Made by a program: the position numbers and the translations under genes
Notes under the pieces: model-generated
The model's input: only the letters and a program-made list of their open reading frames with translations
Databases searched by the model: none
Told to the model about the DNA's origin: nothing
NCBI GenBank assembly: GCA_010672585.1
Contig: JAAHGF010000026.1
Location: forward strand, 49,230-113,229
DNA: 64,000 nt
Direction of reading: 5' to 3'
DNA from: Okeania sp. SIO1I7
GTDB taxonomy: Bacteria > Cyanobacteriota > Cyanobacteriia > Cyanobacteriales > Microcoleaceae
In this document: one piece after another, positions 27,925 through 37,387 of the stretch
Position numbering within the stretch: position 1 is the first letter of the stretch
Layout: every line of letters begins with the position of its first letter

Positions 27925-29085
27925 TTAGTTCATTATTTCATCTATACCTTTAATATATAACCTTCTGACATTTTCTTTTAAAGTAGTAAAATTAGGTTCC
28001 TCTAAAGAAGTTCTGAGTAACGGGGTTTTACTGTTTTCATATTTCTCTAAATATTCATGTACATATGAATCTTCACCAGTACCTATCTTACTGAAAGAAC
28101 GCTGTCTATCAAGTTCTGACTTAGGAATATAGTGTTTAACATAAACTAAGACAACTTCATTTCCTGTTAAGTATCCTTCAAATCCAGGAGAAAATTGTTC
28201 ATCTTTATAAGTTATACCAAGAACTGAATTAGAAAATGTTAAATTTTTCCAGTCTATTTCTGGTTGTCTAGTTCTTGCTTTACTTCCTAAAATAAGAAGC
28301 CCTAATTTGGGATTATCTTTAGGTATATTAGAATTAAGCTCTATAATTAACTCATAAACAATATCATAAACTTTATCAAGAAATTTATGAGCTACATTTA
28401 TAAATAAACCATCTTTTATATTACTTGATGCTTTATGTTTAATTCTATCTATCAAATTTTTTTCATTAGACTGCTGATTTTCTGATTCTAAAATATCTGT
28501 TAAAGCATTTATAAGAGCAGGAATAGACTGCCAACGAGAATTTATTATTTCTATAAAAGCTGTATCAAAAACCATATTAATTCTTAATAATATGTGCTCT
28601 GGTAATTTTGATAATTTATCTTTAGCTTTTTCAGTTTGATGTGGTTTGTTTCGTTTTTCATCATAAAGATAAATAGGTTCTTTTCCTGTTATTAGAAAAA
28701 ATAAAATACCACAAATTTGTGTTATATCTGACCTTGGGTCTCTTTGTAAACCACTTTCTCGTCTATGCTCTGGAAGAAACAAAAACCTATTTCCTACATC
28801 CTGTCCTATAGGTGTCACATTTATATCATCTTCTTTGTTGAAAGATAGACCAAAATCTATTAGGAATGGAGTGTCAATATTGTTATCTTTAACAATAATA
28901 TTGGTAGGCTTAATATCTCTATGGACTATACCTTTTTCATGGCAAAATTCAAGAGTTTTTAATAAATTAAGTGTCAAATTTATCGCATCAAATACATCCA
29001 TTATCCCCTTACTTATGAAATCATATAGAGTGCTTCCTTCTATAAATGTAGTTTTTACTGAGGTTAGATTTATGTTTATTAGCAA
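27925..29085 (-). pseudogene. Serine/threonine protein kinase lacking its N-lobe
   Basis: The frame carries the C-lobe of a Hanks-type kinase: GIVHRDIKPTNIIV (catalytic loop), LIDFGLS (Mg loop), then SDITQICGILFFLITGKEP. About 200 further residues follow that are not a known sensor domain. The glycine-rich loop and the VAIK lysine are absent; the frame begins at a TTG (29085) and runs upstream only to a stop near 29150, where the 113-bp hypE-tail repeats start. The 5' part was probably lost. The active-site residues are otherwise intact, so a role as a truncated protein cannot be excluded. Confidence 0.6.
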
Positions 29086-29171
29086 AGCAGAAGCACAAAA
29101 AGCTTTTGGGTGATAATGGTTGTCATGTTTGTTATATGTTCAAAATATGTCTTCAAATTGTACATCTTTCT

Positions 29172-29455
29172 GTTCCGGAATAGTTTTTAACAAATTCTTG
29201 GCAGTTGGTCTCCTACTAACATATCCACAAGAGAAAATGTCTAATAGTCGTTGAATTTTAGGAGGGGTTGCTCATCCCCTTTCCGTTCCGGAATAGTTTT
29301 TAACAAATTCTCGGCAGTTGGTCTCCTACCAACATATCCACAAGAGAAAATGTCTAATAGTCGTTGAATTTTAGGAGGGGTTGCTCATCCCCTTTCCGTT
29401 CCGGAATAGTTTTTAACAAATTCTTGGCAGTTGGTCTCCTACTAACATATCTACA
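29172..29455. repeat. 113-bp tandem copies of the hypE 3' end
   Basis: Two exact-length units (29172-29284, 29285-29397) precede the genuine end of hypE, which is the third, partial unit (from 29398). Each unit carries the last 14 codons of hypE (VDMLVGDQLPRIC and stop) plus about 70 bp of downstream sequence. The copies differ at only a few bases, so they are recent. They replace the 5' part of the kinase gene. Confidence 0.9.
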
Positions 29456-30519
29456 ATACGCTCGGTGTCAAAAGTGGTTTGCAACAGTAAAATTCCTGGA
29501 GGAGAAGCAATAACTTCGCCCACAATAGCAGCATCAATACCCGCAGGATGAGATTTCATTGCTGCTAAAACAGTTTCCGCTTTTTCTCCAGGAACCACTG
29601 TCACTAACTTACCTTCATTGGCAAAATATAAAGGATCGAGACCGAGAATTTCACAGACTCCCTGCACTTCTTCCCGCACTGGTAGGGAAGATTCAAAAAG
29701 TCGTATCCCTACTTCGGAACTCATGGCAAATTCATTTAATACTGTTGCTACACCACCACGGGTAGCATCTCGCATTGCCCTAACTTCCGGGCAAATATCC
29801 AGAATAGTATCCACCACACCATTTAAAGGTTGAGTATCGCTTTTGACTTCCGTTGCTAAAGCTAGGTCTCCACGGGCGATCGTAATAGCTGCTCCGTGGT
29901 CGCCGAGATAACCATTTACAATAATGGCATCCCCTGGTTGAAGATTTTGGGCAGAAATAGAAACGCCAGAACGAATTACACCTACCCCCGCAGTATTGAT
30001 AAATAATTTGTCGGCAGCACCGCGGTGAACAACTTTTGTGTCTCCAGTGACAATTTTAACTCCGGCGACATCTGCTGCAGTTTTCATACTTTTTGCTATT
30101 TGTCGGAGGGAGTCAACAGGGAAACCTTCTTCAATAATCATTCCGCAGGAGAGATATAAAGGTTTTGCTCCACTCATAGCTAGATCGTTAACTGTACCGT
30201 TGACTGCGAGTTCGCCAATATTGCCTCCAGGAAAAAATATGGGGTCAATTACATAAGAGTCGGTCGTAAAAGCAAGTCTGTTTCCTTGAGCAGTGAGAGT
30301 TGCTAGGTCAAATGTTGCTTGGTCTTCGAGTTGGGAGAGGGTGGGGTTGTCGAAGTTGCGGACAAAAATATCTTCTATTAGGTCGCGCATTGCTTTACCA
30401 CCGCTACCGTGAGCGAGGGTAATGTTGGTGTCGCGCACTTTTGTTGGGCGACGTCGCGCTTGTTCGATTTTTTTAAATAAAGAATGTTGAGTCGGTTCGT
30501 TGTCAGCAGAATTTGTCAT
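29413..30519 (-). CDS. hypE: Hydrogenase expression/formation protein HypE
   Basis: A 368-residue PurM/AIR-synthase-like enzyme that dehydrates the thiocarboxamide on its own C-terminal cysteine to make the cyanide ligand of [NiFe]-hydrogenase. The conserved end PRIC with terminal Cys368 is intact. ITLAHGSGGKAMRDLIEDIF opens the ATP-binding domain and the segment FTTDSYVIDPIFFPGG is typical. It lies downstream of hypD and a GNAT gene. Its last codons are repeated twice beyond the stop. Confidence 0.95.
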   Translation of the reverse strand: MTNSADNEPTQHSLFKKIEQARRRPTKVRDTNITLAHGSGGKAMRDLIEDIFVRNFDNPTLSQLEDQATFDLATLTAQGNRLAFTTDSYVIDPIFFPGGNIGELAVNGTVNDLAMSGAKPLYLSCGMIIEEGFPVDSLRQIAKSMKTAADVAGVKIVTGDTKVVHRGAADKLFINTAGVGVIRSGVSISAQNLQPGDAIIVNGYLGDHGAAITIARGDLALATEVKSDTQPLNGVVDTILDICPEVRAMRDATRGGVATVLNEFAMSSEVGIRLFESSLPVREEVQGVCEILGLDPLYFANEGKLVTVVPGEKAETVLAAMKSHPAGIDAAIVGEVIASPPGILLLQTTFDTERIVDMLVGDQLPRIC

Positions 30520-30590
30520 TTCACTTACCAGTTATCATATTAAATATCAATTTAATTAATATTGCTAGTTTTTTAGATTTAGTAATCTAT

Positions 30591-30777
30591 TTACCGAAAA
30601 ATTGTGGGTATGTGCCTCCCCTTTTAAGGGGATAATAAGCGGTCGAGGGATGGCGAGGTCTCGGAGCCATATCCAATCGACCAAGAGAAGAAAAATTTTC
30701 ATTATTAGTCAATCCTCTTCTTTTCAAGGAGAGGTAATTATTCATTATTCATTATTCATTATTCATTATTCATTATT
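30591..30777 (+). repeat. Dispersed repeat, TTACCGAA family
   Basis: Starts TTACCGAAAAATTGTGG, has CCCCTTTTAAGGGG, GGGATGGCGAGGTCTC, CATATCCAATCGACCAAG, TTCAAGGAGAGG and ends in six CATTATT repeats. It lies in the gap between hypE and the GNAT gene and ends right before the GNAT stop region. Confidence 0.75.
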
Positions 30778-30827
30778 GAACTTCTCTATACAATACCGAT
30801 GCTACCGGAGATGATATTACTTATTAA

Positions 30828-31292
30828 TTATTTAATTTCCAGGCGACATAATCTCACCTTTTCTATAATATTAGCTCCCATTTTTTCGTAAAAATTAATG
30901 CCTTGAGAATTATTAATATTTATAGTCCAATCAATTCTACCGCAACCTGTTTCTTCAGCTATTTGATACAGACGAGTCATTAAAGCTTTACCAATTTTTT
31001 GACCTCGGTATTCTGCTTTTAAATATAAATCATCTAGCCAAATACCAGGTTTAGCTAAAAATGTAGAATAAATTCGATGATAACTAGCGAAACCTACAGC
31101 TTTACCCCCTACTTCTGCTAATAAAATATAAGTAAGGGGAGTTGCGCCGAATAAATCGTTATTTAGTTGTTCAATTGTTGCTTTGAGAGATTCGGGGCAG
31201 CCGTCAAATTTTGCTTTTAGATAGAGCAATTCCATAATTATTTTTATGTCACTGGGAACTGCTTCTCTGATTATTATTTCTGTATGAAGCAT
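30828..31292 (-). CDS. GNAT-family N-acetyltransferase
   Basis: A 154-residue acetyl-CoA-dependent transferase. The acetyl-CoA binding motif is YRGQKIGKALM, preceded by IWLDDLYLKAE and followed by INFYEKMGAN, the usual GNAT order; this arrangement is like the diamine acetyltransferase (SSAT) group. It lies between hypD and hypE on the same strand with repeats on both sides, so it is probably an intruder in the hyp series rather than a maturation factor. Confidence 0.85.
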   Translation of the reverse strand: MLHTEIIIREAVPSDIKIIMELLYLKAKFDGCPESLKATIEQLNNDLFGATPLTYILLAEVGGKAVGFASYHRIYSTFLAKPGIWLDDLYLKAEYRGQKIGKALMTRLYQIAEETGCGRIDWTININNSQGINFYEKMGANIIEKVRLCRLEIK

Positions 31293-31408
31293 AATTTTTA
31301 GATGGCTATTTATTTGTAAATAATTAGAATTATACCAAATTTAAAAAAGAATGTTACAAATAAACTGGCTAGTAAATAATTAATAATTAATAACTAACAA
31401 TTAATAAT

Positions 31409-31541
31409 TTACCGAAAAATTGTGGTTTAAAGCCTCCCCTTTTAAGGGGATAATAAAGAAAAATTTTCATCTCTTTGTCAATCCTCTTCTTTCAAGGAGA
31501 GGTAATTATTCATTATTCATTATTCATTATTAATTGTTGAA
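31409..31541 (+). repeat. Dispersed repeat, TTACCGAA family, internally deleted
   Basis: Left part TTACCGAAAAATTGTGG with CCCCTTTTAAGGGG and right part TTCAAGGAGAGGTAATT plus CATTATT repeats, but without the central GGGATGG/ATCGACC segment. It directly precedes a TACCAATTTG-family element. Confidence 0.7.
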
Positions 31542-31547
31542 ATATCA

Positions 31548-31955
31548 TACCAATTTGGAAAAAGAATGTTACGAATAATAAGAGCAATTAAAAGACTTTA
31601 TAGGATATCTCCATTGGATGAAAAAGATAAATTATGACCTAATAAATAGTATCAAAGCTATTCCCATACGACTCGGTCCGACTGACTTCCCCTCCTGGGA
31701 GAGGTTAGGGGTGGGTTAACTCCTAAGAAATAACCTAGTTATTGGGACTTACACAAAATTAAGTTATGAAATAGCCTCAAATATATACAGGTAGAGAGTT
31801 TCACGTCAAAAAGGTATACATCCTTAACTGCCAAGGGTTCCAGGCATTTTTAGGAAATTGACGTAATTCCCTTACCTAGAATGAGTTTCAGGCATTTTTT
31901 GACCATAAAATGTCTAAGTGCCATTATTTGTAGCAAATGTTTATCACGCTTGGTA
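31548..31955 (+). repeat. TACCAATTTG-family element with internal insertion
   Basis: Ends TACCAATTTGGAAAAAG and TTTATCACGCTTGGTA. Its body parallels the copy at 6384 until CTAAGAAATAACCTAG; then about 175 bp beginning GGGACTTACACAAAATTAAG interrupts before TTGTAGCAAATG resumes. A GGAGAGGTTAGGGGTGGG hairpin repeat is inside. Confidence 0.65.
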
Positions 31956-32008
31956 TAACTTAAGAAACACTATATTTGTTAAATTTTTTCTTTTCCCCCA
32001 GTTGCGGA

Positions 32009-33181
32009 CTAAGATGCCACCACTTCAGCTTTCTTTCCTTCTTCCTTCTTCCTTCTTCCCTCTTCCTTTTTAAACAACCTTCCATATTTATAATACGCAG
32101 CACAAGCACCTTCGGAAGAAACCATACAAGTACCGATAGGATTTTCTGGAGTACAAGCAGTACCAAATACTTTACACTGCCAAGGTTTCAACACACCTTT
32201 GAGAATTTCCCCACATTGGCAAGCTTTAGCATCAGCAACTTTTTTATTCGGCACGCAAAACTTAATTTCCGCATCAAAACAAGCATAAGCATCAGTAATT
32301 TTTAACCCAGACTCAGGAATATCTCCCAAACCTCGCCACTCAAACTTATCTCGCACTTCAAATACTTTGCCCATTGCTTCCAGCGCTACCCTATTACCAC
32401 CTTCCTTAACCACGCGACTATATTGGTTTTCCACCTCACAACGACCTTCCACCATTTGTTGCAGCAACATCCAAATAGATTGCAAAATATCCAGAGGTTC
32501 AAATCCTGATACTACCAACGGTTTACGATATTTTTCCGAAATTACGCGGTAGGGTTCAGTACCAATAACCATACTCACATGACCAGGTCCAACAAAACCT
32601 TGTAATTCTAAATCTGGGTTACTCAATAATGCTTCTAAAGCAGGTACAACCAAAACATGATTGCTGAAAATACTAAAGTTTTCAATACCTTCCGCTTCTG
32701 CTTGCAAAATAGTTAAAGCTGCACTGGGAGCAGTAGTTTCAAAACCTAAACCAAAGAAAATTATCTCTTTGTCTGGATTTTCCTTAGCTATTTTCAAACT
32801 ATCCAGGGGCGAATAAACCATCCGAATATCTGCACCTTGAGCTTTTGCTTGCAACAAACTTTTTTGAGAACCAGGCACCCGCATCGCATCGCCGAAAGTT
32901 GTAAAAACAACATTGGTTTTTTCCGCCAGAGCGATCGCGTCATCTAATCTACCCCGTGGCATTACACAAACCGGACATCCAGGACCGTGTATTAGTTCGA
33001 TATTATCTGGCAATACTTCTTCAATGCCATACTTAAAGATAGAGTGGGTGTGACCGCCACAAACTTCCATGATTTTGAGTGGGCGATCGGTGCTGTATCC
33101 TAATTTTTTGCTGAGTTGATCAATTTCTTTAACTAAACCTTGTGCTTTGTGGGGGTCGCGAAATTCTTTAATATATTTCAT
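32009..33181 (-). CDS. hypD: Hydrogenase formation protein HypD
   Basis: A 390-residue iron-sulfur scaffold that with HypC assembles the Fe(CN)2CO unit. Conserved features: Cys41 in VCGGHTHSIFK, Cys69/Cys72 in GPGCPVC, and the C-terminal [4Fe-4S] cysteines CQCGEILKG, CKVFGTAC and CMVSSEGACAAYY. The last about 20 residues (KKEEGRRKKEEGKK) are encoded by the dispersed GGAAGAAGGAAGAAGG repeat, so a repeat has supplied a new C-terminus and stop codon. It follows hypC with a 616-bp repeat-filled gap. Confidence 0.95.
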   Translation of the reverse strand: MKYIKEFRDPHKAQGLVKEIDQLSKKLGYSTDRPLKIMEVCGGHTHSIFKYGIEEVLPDNIELIHGPGCPVCVMPRGRLDDAIALAEKTNVVFTTFGDAMRVPGSQKSLLQAKAQGADIRMVYSPLDSLKIAKENPDKEIIFFGLGFETTAPSAALTILQAEAEGIENFSIFSNHVLVVPALEALLSNPDLELQGFVGPGHVSMVIGTEPYRVISEKYRKPLVVSGFEPLDILQSIWMLLQQMVEGRCEVENQYSRVVKEGGNRVALEAMGKVFEVRDKFEWRGLGDIPESGLKITDAYACFDAEIKFCVPNKKVADAKACQCGEILKGVLKPWQCKVFGTACTPENPIGTCMVSSEGACAAYYKYGRLFKKEEGRRKKEEGKKAEVVAS

Positions 33182-33422
33182 ATATTCTCTCCTATATAAA
33201 ACTGAAATATCGTAGGTTGGGTTAAGCGGTAGCGCAACCCAACAAATATCTATAGTAGGTAACAGGGAATGGGGAACACCAAAGCAATAAAATTATCACA
33301 TCAGCAGAGAACACCGGAGCAGGGAGCAGGGAACAGGGAACACCGGAGCAGGGAATGGGAAACACCGAAGCAATAAAATTATCATATCTGATTCCTGATT
33401 GCTATATATACATATAAATAAT

Positions 33423-33681
33423 AGATATCTCCAGAAAAGAGGGAACAGGGAACACCGGATCTGGGAACCCACTCCTAATATAAAATTCAGATAATTACTA
33501 TATCTAAGTCATTGCGACGGTAACAGCGTGGAAGGAAGCAATCTCAGGGGTTTCGCGAGATTGCTTCCTATCGTCGATAGGGACAACTGTTTAACCGGAT
33601 TCTATATAACCCCTCCCAGCAGGGAAGAATTGATAATTTATGTGTAATCACTGATTTTATTTTTGATTTTTGGAGATGTCT
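33423..33681. repeat. AGACATCTCC-family element with AAT target duplication
   Basis: Left end AGATATCTCCAGAAAAGAGG, right end TTTTTGGAGATGTCT. AAT flanks both sides (33420-33422, 33682-33684). Inside is a hairpin-forming repeat GGAAGGAAGCAATCTC ... GAGATTGCTTCC (33530-33570). It occupies most of the hypD-hypC gap together with GGGAACAGGGAACACC runs. Confidence 0.7.
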
Positions 33682-33797
33682 AATAGATATGTTGGGTTTA
33701 TTTCTTCAACCCAACCTACATAAACACAGTAATAAATATTTTGGGTTTATCCTAACGGATAAGCTGGCGCTAACATCGCTTCAACCCAACCTACGTT

Positions 33798-34046
33798 TTA
33801 ATTCATCACCGCAGCAACTTCCTGCAATAATTTCAAAGTTTCTGCTGCCTCTTCCTCATCTAAACGGTTCATGGCAAAACCGACATGAACTAACACCCAG
33901 TCACCAACACAAGACTCAACCGGATGTTCCTCATCAACAATACAGGCAATATTAACCTCTCGTTTCACCCCACTAATATTAACTGTTGCCAATTTATTGA
34001 CAATATCCGTTATTTCAATAATTTGACCAGGAATTCCTAAACACAT
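33798..34046 (-). CDS. hypC: Hydrogenase chaperone HypC
   Basis: An 82-residue chaperone that binds the large hydrogenase subunit and, with HypD, carries the iron-ligand unit. The start is the ATG at 34046, giving MCLGIPGQ with the essential Cys2; an earlier in-frame codon would bury this cysteine and is rejected. It has the typical VGDWVLVHVGFAMNRLDEEE. It is flanked upstream by three tandem copies of the hypF 3' end. Confidence 0.95.
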   Translation of the reverse strand: MCLGIPGQIIEITDIVNKLATVNISGVKREVNIACIVDEEHPVESCVGDWVLVHVGFAMNRLDEEEAAETLKLLQEVAAVMN

Positions 34047-34080
34047 TTTTCTTAAATTAATCAAACTTTTACTAAAATAA

Positions 34081-34546
34081 AAATTTTTTCAAATCCGCGC
34101 ATCCGTGGCAAAATCCTTGTCTGGCCGCAGCAATCACAACTTGACCCAGAGATAAACCGCCGTCATTAGGTGGAACCTGACTATGAGTCAATACTTCCCA
34201 CCCCATTTTAATTAGATGATCGCTCACTAATCAAAATTTTTTCAAATCCGCGCATCCGTGGCAAAATCCTTGTCTGGCCGCAGCAATCACAACTTGACCC
34301 AGAGATAAACCGCCGTCATTAGGTGGAACCTGACTATGAGTCAATACTTCCCACCCCATTTTAATTAGACGATCGCTCACTAATCAAAATTTTTTCAAAT
34401 CCGCGCATCCGTGGCAAAATCCTTGTCTAGCCGCAGCAATCACAACTTGACCCAGAGATAAACCGCCATCATTAGGTGGAACCTGACTATGAGTCAATAC
34501 TTCCCACCCCATTTTAATTAGACGATCGCTCACTAATCAAAAATCA
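34081..34546. repeat. Three 153-bp tandem copies of the hypF 3' end
   Basis: Units start near 34081, 34234 and 34387; the genuine hypF end (34547 onward) is the fourth. Each unit keeps the last about 45 codons of hypF in frame (WEVLTHSQVPPNDGGLSLG ... CHGCADLKKF) followed by TGA and GATTAGTGAGCG. Copies differ from each other at few positions and differ from hypF at some silent and a few coding sites. They separate hypF from hypC. Confidence 0.93.
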
Positions 34547-36988
34547 AAATTTTTTCAAATCCGTACATCCGTGGCAAAATCCTTGTCTAGCCGCAGCAAT
34601 AACAACTTGACCCAGAGATAAACCACCATCATTAGGTGGAACCTGACTGTGAGTCAAAACTTCCAACCCCATTTTAAATAGACGATCGCTCACTCCAGAA
34701 AGCAACAACTTATTTTGAAATACCCCACCGCTCAAAGCCACTTGATTAAACTCACAACTCTGATGTAACTCAGCCACCATCTCAGAAATAGCGACCGCTA
34801 ATCCTTGATGAAACCTCGCTGCCATCAGAGCCGGAGAAGCACTTTGTTTTATGTCTATCAGTAAGGATTGCCACATTGGCTGTGGCACTAGATAAGTAAG
34901 AGGGAATTTACTATCTGTATCTAACTTGAGCATATTAAATTGATAACCTTCTATTTCTTTAGCATCATTTAATAAATACTCCGTTGCCAAAGCCTCCAAA
35001 TTTATCGCTGCTTGGCCTTCATAACTACAAAATTCTCGACAAATACCAATTGCAGCAGCCACTGCATCAAATAACCGTCCGCAAGAAGAAGCGAGGGGAG
35101 AATTAATCCCTTTTTCCATCATTTGATTAAGGGTGGCCAGAGGTTTTGTTTGGAAAAAATTAAATAATTCTAAATCTTCGTAATCCTTAAGAAAATCTAA
35201 ACCAAAAGCAGATACTAAATGGGCAGAAGTATTGCGCCAAGGTTGATAAATAGCTTTTTCACCCCCAATCATTGCCACAGGTTTAAAAGTTCCTAAACGT
35301 TCAAATCCGCGATAATCTGCCAATAAAAATTCTCCACCCCAAATACTTCCATCTTCTCCATAACCCAACCCATCCAAAGCAATTCCTAAAACTGGCTGAC
35401 AATCAATATTTAAACCATTTTCTGCCATACAAGCTGCAATATGACTATGATGATGCTGCACTTCAATCAATTTTAAATCATTAGCCACAGCCAAATCTTT
35501 TCCCAGTTTTGTTGATAGATATTCTGGGTGTTTATCCACAACAATTGTATTTGGTTCAGCCTCCAATAAACCTAAAAAAAGATTCAAAGTTTTTTCATAA
35601 GCTGTAGCAGCCAAATTATTTTCCAAATCTCCAATATGTTGAGACAAAATAGCCTGCCCATCACGCAATAAACAAAAGGTATTTTTCAACTCACTTCCCA
35701 TAGCCAAAATCGGAGAAATATTTGCAAATCCTGGGGGTAAATTAATCGGTGCTGGCGCATAACCACGGGCGCGACGTAACACTTGCGGAACTTCCTTAAT
35801 AACTCGCACCACCGAATCATCAACTCGATTAAAAATAGGGCGATTATGTATTAGAAAATAATCAGCAATTTCTGATAGTTTCTCCAGCGCTTCTTCATTA
35901 TCAATACACTGAGGTTCATCAGAAAAATTGCCACTTGTTAATACTATCGGAACATCCAAACGACGCAAAGCTAAATGATGCAATGGCGTATACGGAAGCA
36001 TAAAACCTAGAGTATTTTGTCCTGGTGCAACACTAGGTGCTAACTGTTGTACAATAGTTTTCTGCAACAACACAATAGGAGCAGCAACACTAGGTGCTAA
36101 CTGTTGTCCAATAGTTTTCTGCAACAACACAATAGGAGCAGCAACACTTTCCAATAATTTCTGTTCCGCATCAGTAATATGACAATATTCAGAAATTATC
36201 TCTATATCTCGCGCCATCAAAGCCAGAGGTTTGTCCGGACGACGTTTGCGATGACGTAATTTTTGCACCACCTCCTCATTAGTGGCATCGCAGGCAAGAT
36301 GAAAACCCCCTAACCCTTTAATAGCAACTATCATACCCCGTTGGATAAGAGTACAGACCGCATCCACATCATCCAACATTGAAAACATATCAGCAGTTAC
36401 AGGTTTACCATCCGCTCTTTCTAACCAAGCTTTCGGTCCGCAAACATGACAAGCAGTAGGTTGAGCGTGGAAGCGACGGTTAAGTGGTTCGGAATAGTTT
36501 TCCTGACATTCCGGGCAAAGGTGAAAATTTGCCATAGTAGTATTTTTGCGGTCGTAAGGTAATTTTTTGATGATACTCAGACGAGGTCCGCAGTGGGTAC
36601 AGTTAGTGAATGGGTAGCGATACCAGCGACTCATGGGGTCGAATATTTCGCTTTTGCACATCGAGCAGGTGGCAGCATCGGGAGCTATTTGGGTACTAAC
36701 TGTATTGGTGGTGCTGGGGGCAATGATAAAATCCGCGAAATTTTGGTTGGGGAGTTGGTGTCTAGTTATGGTTTCGATGTTTGCCAGGAGAGGGCGTTCA
36801 GAATGTAATTTTTCGATAAATTCATTAATAGTAGAGCGATCGCCCACAACTTTGATTAAGACACCTTGTCCATCGTTACTAACTTCACCGCGCAACCCTA
36901 ATGTTTTAGCAATGCGGTAGACAGTAGGGCGAAAACCGACACCTTGCACAGTGCCATAGATGCGAATTTCTTCTGTTATTTCAGACAT
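34544..36988 (-). CDS. hypF: Carbamoyltransferase HypF
   Basis: An 814-residue enzyme that converts carbamoyl phosphate into the cyanide precursor and loads it on HypE. In order: acylphosphatase domain (GTVQGVGFRPTVYRIAK), two zinc-finger-like sets (Cys108/111/130/133 and Cys158/161/180/183), a YrdC-like domain (GGFHLACDATNEEV), and the Kae1-like domain (HHHSHIAACMAENG, ALDGLGYGEDGSIWGGEFL). Residues 281-318 are two tandem copies of a 19-residue unit. The last residues (RQGFCHGCTDLKKF) resemble a dispersed repeat, not the family. It is the first gene of the series; ATG at 36988. Confidence 0.95.
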   Translation of the reverse strand: MSEITEEIRIYGTVQGVGFRPTVYRIAKTLGLRGEVSNDGQGVLIKVVGDRSTINEFIEKLHSERPLLANIETITRHQLPNQNFADFIIAPSTTNTVSTQIAPDAATCSMCKSEIFDPMSRWYRYPFTNCTHCGPRLSIIKKLPYDRKNTTMANFHLCPECQENYSEPLNRRFHAQPTACHVCGPKAWLERADGKPVTADMFSMLDDVDAVCTLIQRGMIVAIKGLGGFHLACDATNEEVVQKLRHRKRRPDKPLALMARDIEIISEYCHITDAEQKLLESVAAPIVLLQKTIGQQLAPSVAAPIVLLQKTIVQQLAPSVAPGQNTLGFMLPYTPLHHLALRRLDVPIVLTSGNFSDEPQCIDNEEALEKLSEIADYFLIHNRPIFNRVDDSVVRVIKEVPQVLRRARGYAPAPINLPPGFANISPILAMGSELKNTFCLLRDGQAILSQHIGDLENNLAATAYEKTLNLFLGLLEAEPNTIVVDKHPEYLSTKLGKDLAVANDLKLIEVQHHHSHIAACMAENGLNIDCQPVLGIALDGLGYGEDGSIWGGEFLLADYRGFERLGTFKPVAMIGGEKAIYQPWRNTSAHLVSAFGLDFLKDYEDLELFNFFQTKPLATLNQMMEKGINSPLASSCGRLFDAVAAAIGICREFCSYEGQAAINLEALATEYLLNDAKEIEGYQFNMLKLDTDSKFPLTYLVPQPMWQSLLIDIKQSASPALMAARFHQGLAVAISEMVAELHQSCEFNQVALSGGVFQNKLLLSGVSDRLFKMGLEVLTHSQVPPNDGGLSLGQVVIAAARQGFCHGCTDLKKF
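36035..36148 (-). repeat. 57-bp in-frame tandem duplication within hypF
   Basis: Two copies encode SVAAPIVLLQKTIGQQLAP and SVAAPIVLLQKTIVQQLAP (residues 281-299 and 300-318). The duplication keeps the frame and lies at the edge of the YrdC-like domain. The extra 19 residues are not expected in HypF; tolerance suggests a surface position. Confidence 0.9.
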
Positions 36989-37159
36989 TATGGATAATGA
37001 TAATTGAGATTTTTGATTATAATATAGCGCTACGCGAAGTCAAAATTCAAAAGTCAAAAGTCAAAAATAATCCCTGCATGAGTTTGAGGGTTTATAAATT
37101 TCCTAACCTAAATGCCTAATGGTATAAAATTTATTTAGTATGATGAGGTCTAAAAAATT

Positions 37160-37361
37160 ATGACATTTAATCATGTAGTTGAATTAATCAAAAGTCTTTC
37201 CACAGATGAAAAAAAAGAAATTCAATTATTGTTAAAACAATATATTCGTGAAGTAAAGACGTGAAGAGATTTTTGAGCATTTCAAGTTAGCTCAAGTTGA
37301 ACAACAAAAAAGAGAACTTAAATTTTCCTCAAAAATCAAAGAACTGAGACAACTAATACAA
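37160..37361 (+). pseudogene. Small antitoxin-like gene with a frameshift
   Basis: A 34-codon frame (MTFNHVVELIKSLSTDEKK ... REVKT) ends at 37264; the adjacent frame continues as EEIFEHFKLAQVEQQKRELK and SSKIKELRQL. Together they look like one about 67-residue helical protein of the small antitoxin-like kind often paired with toxins in cyanobacteria. One base change in AAGACGTGAAGAG explains the shift. It stands just before the xisH fragment. Confidence 0.45.
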
Positions 37362-37387
37362 ATCAATACTTTTAACTTTTGACTTTT

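Noticed and set aside
33798..34064. Longer hypC starting at 34064
   Set aside because: The extra six residues would place the essential cysteine internally; HypC must begin Met-Cys.
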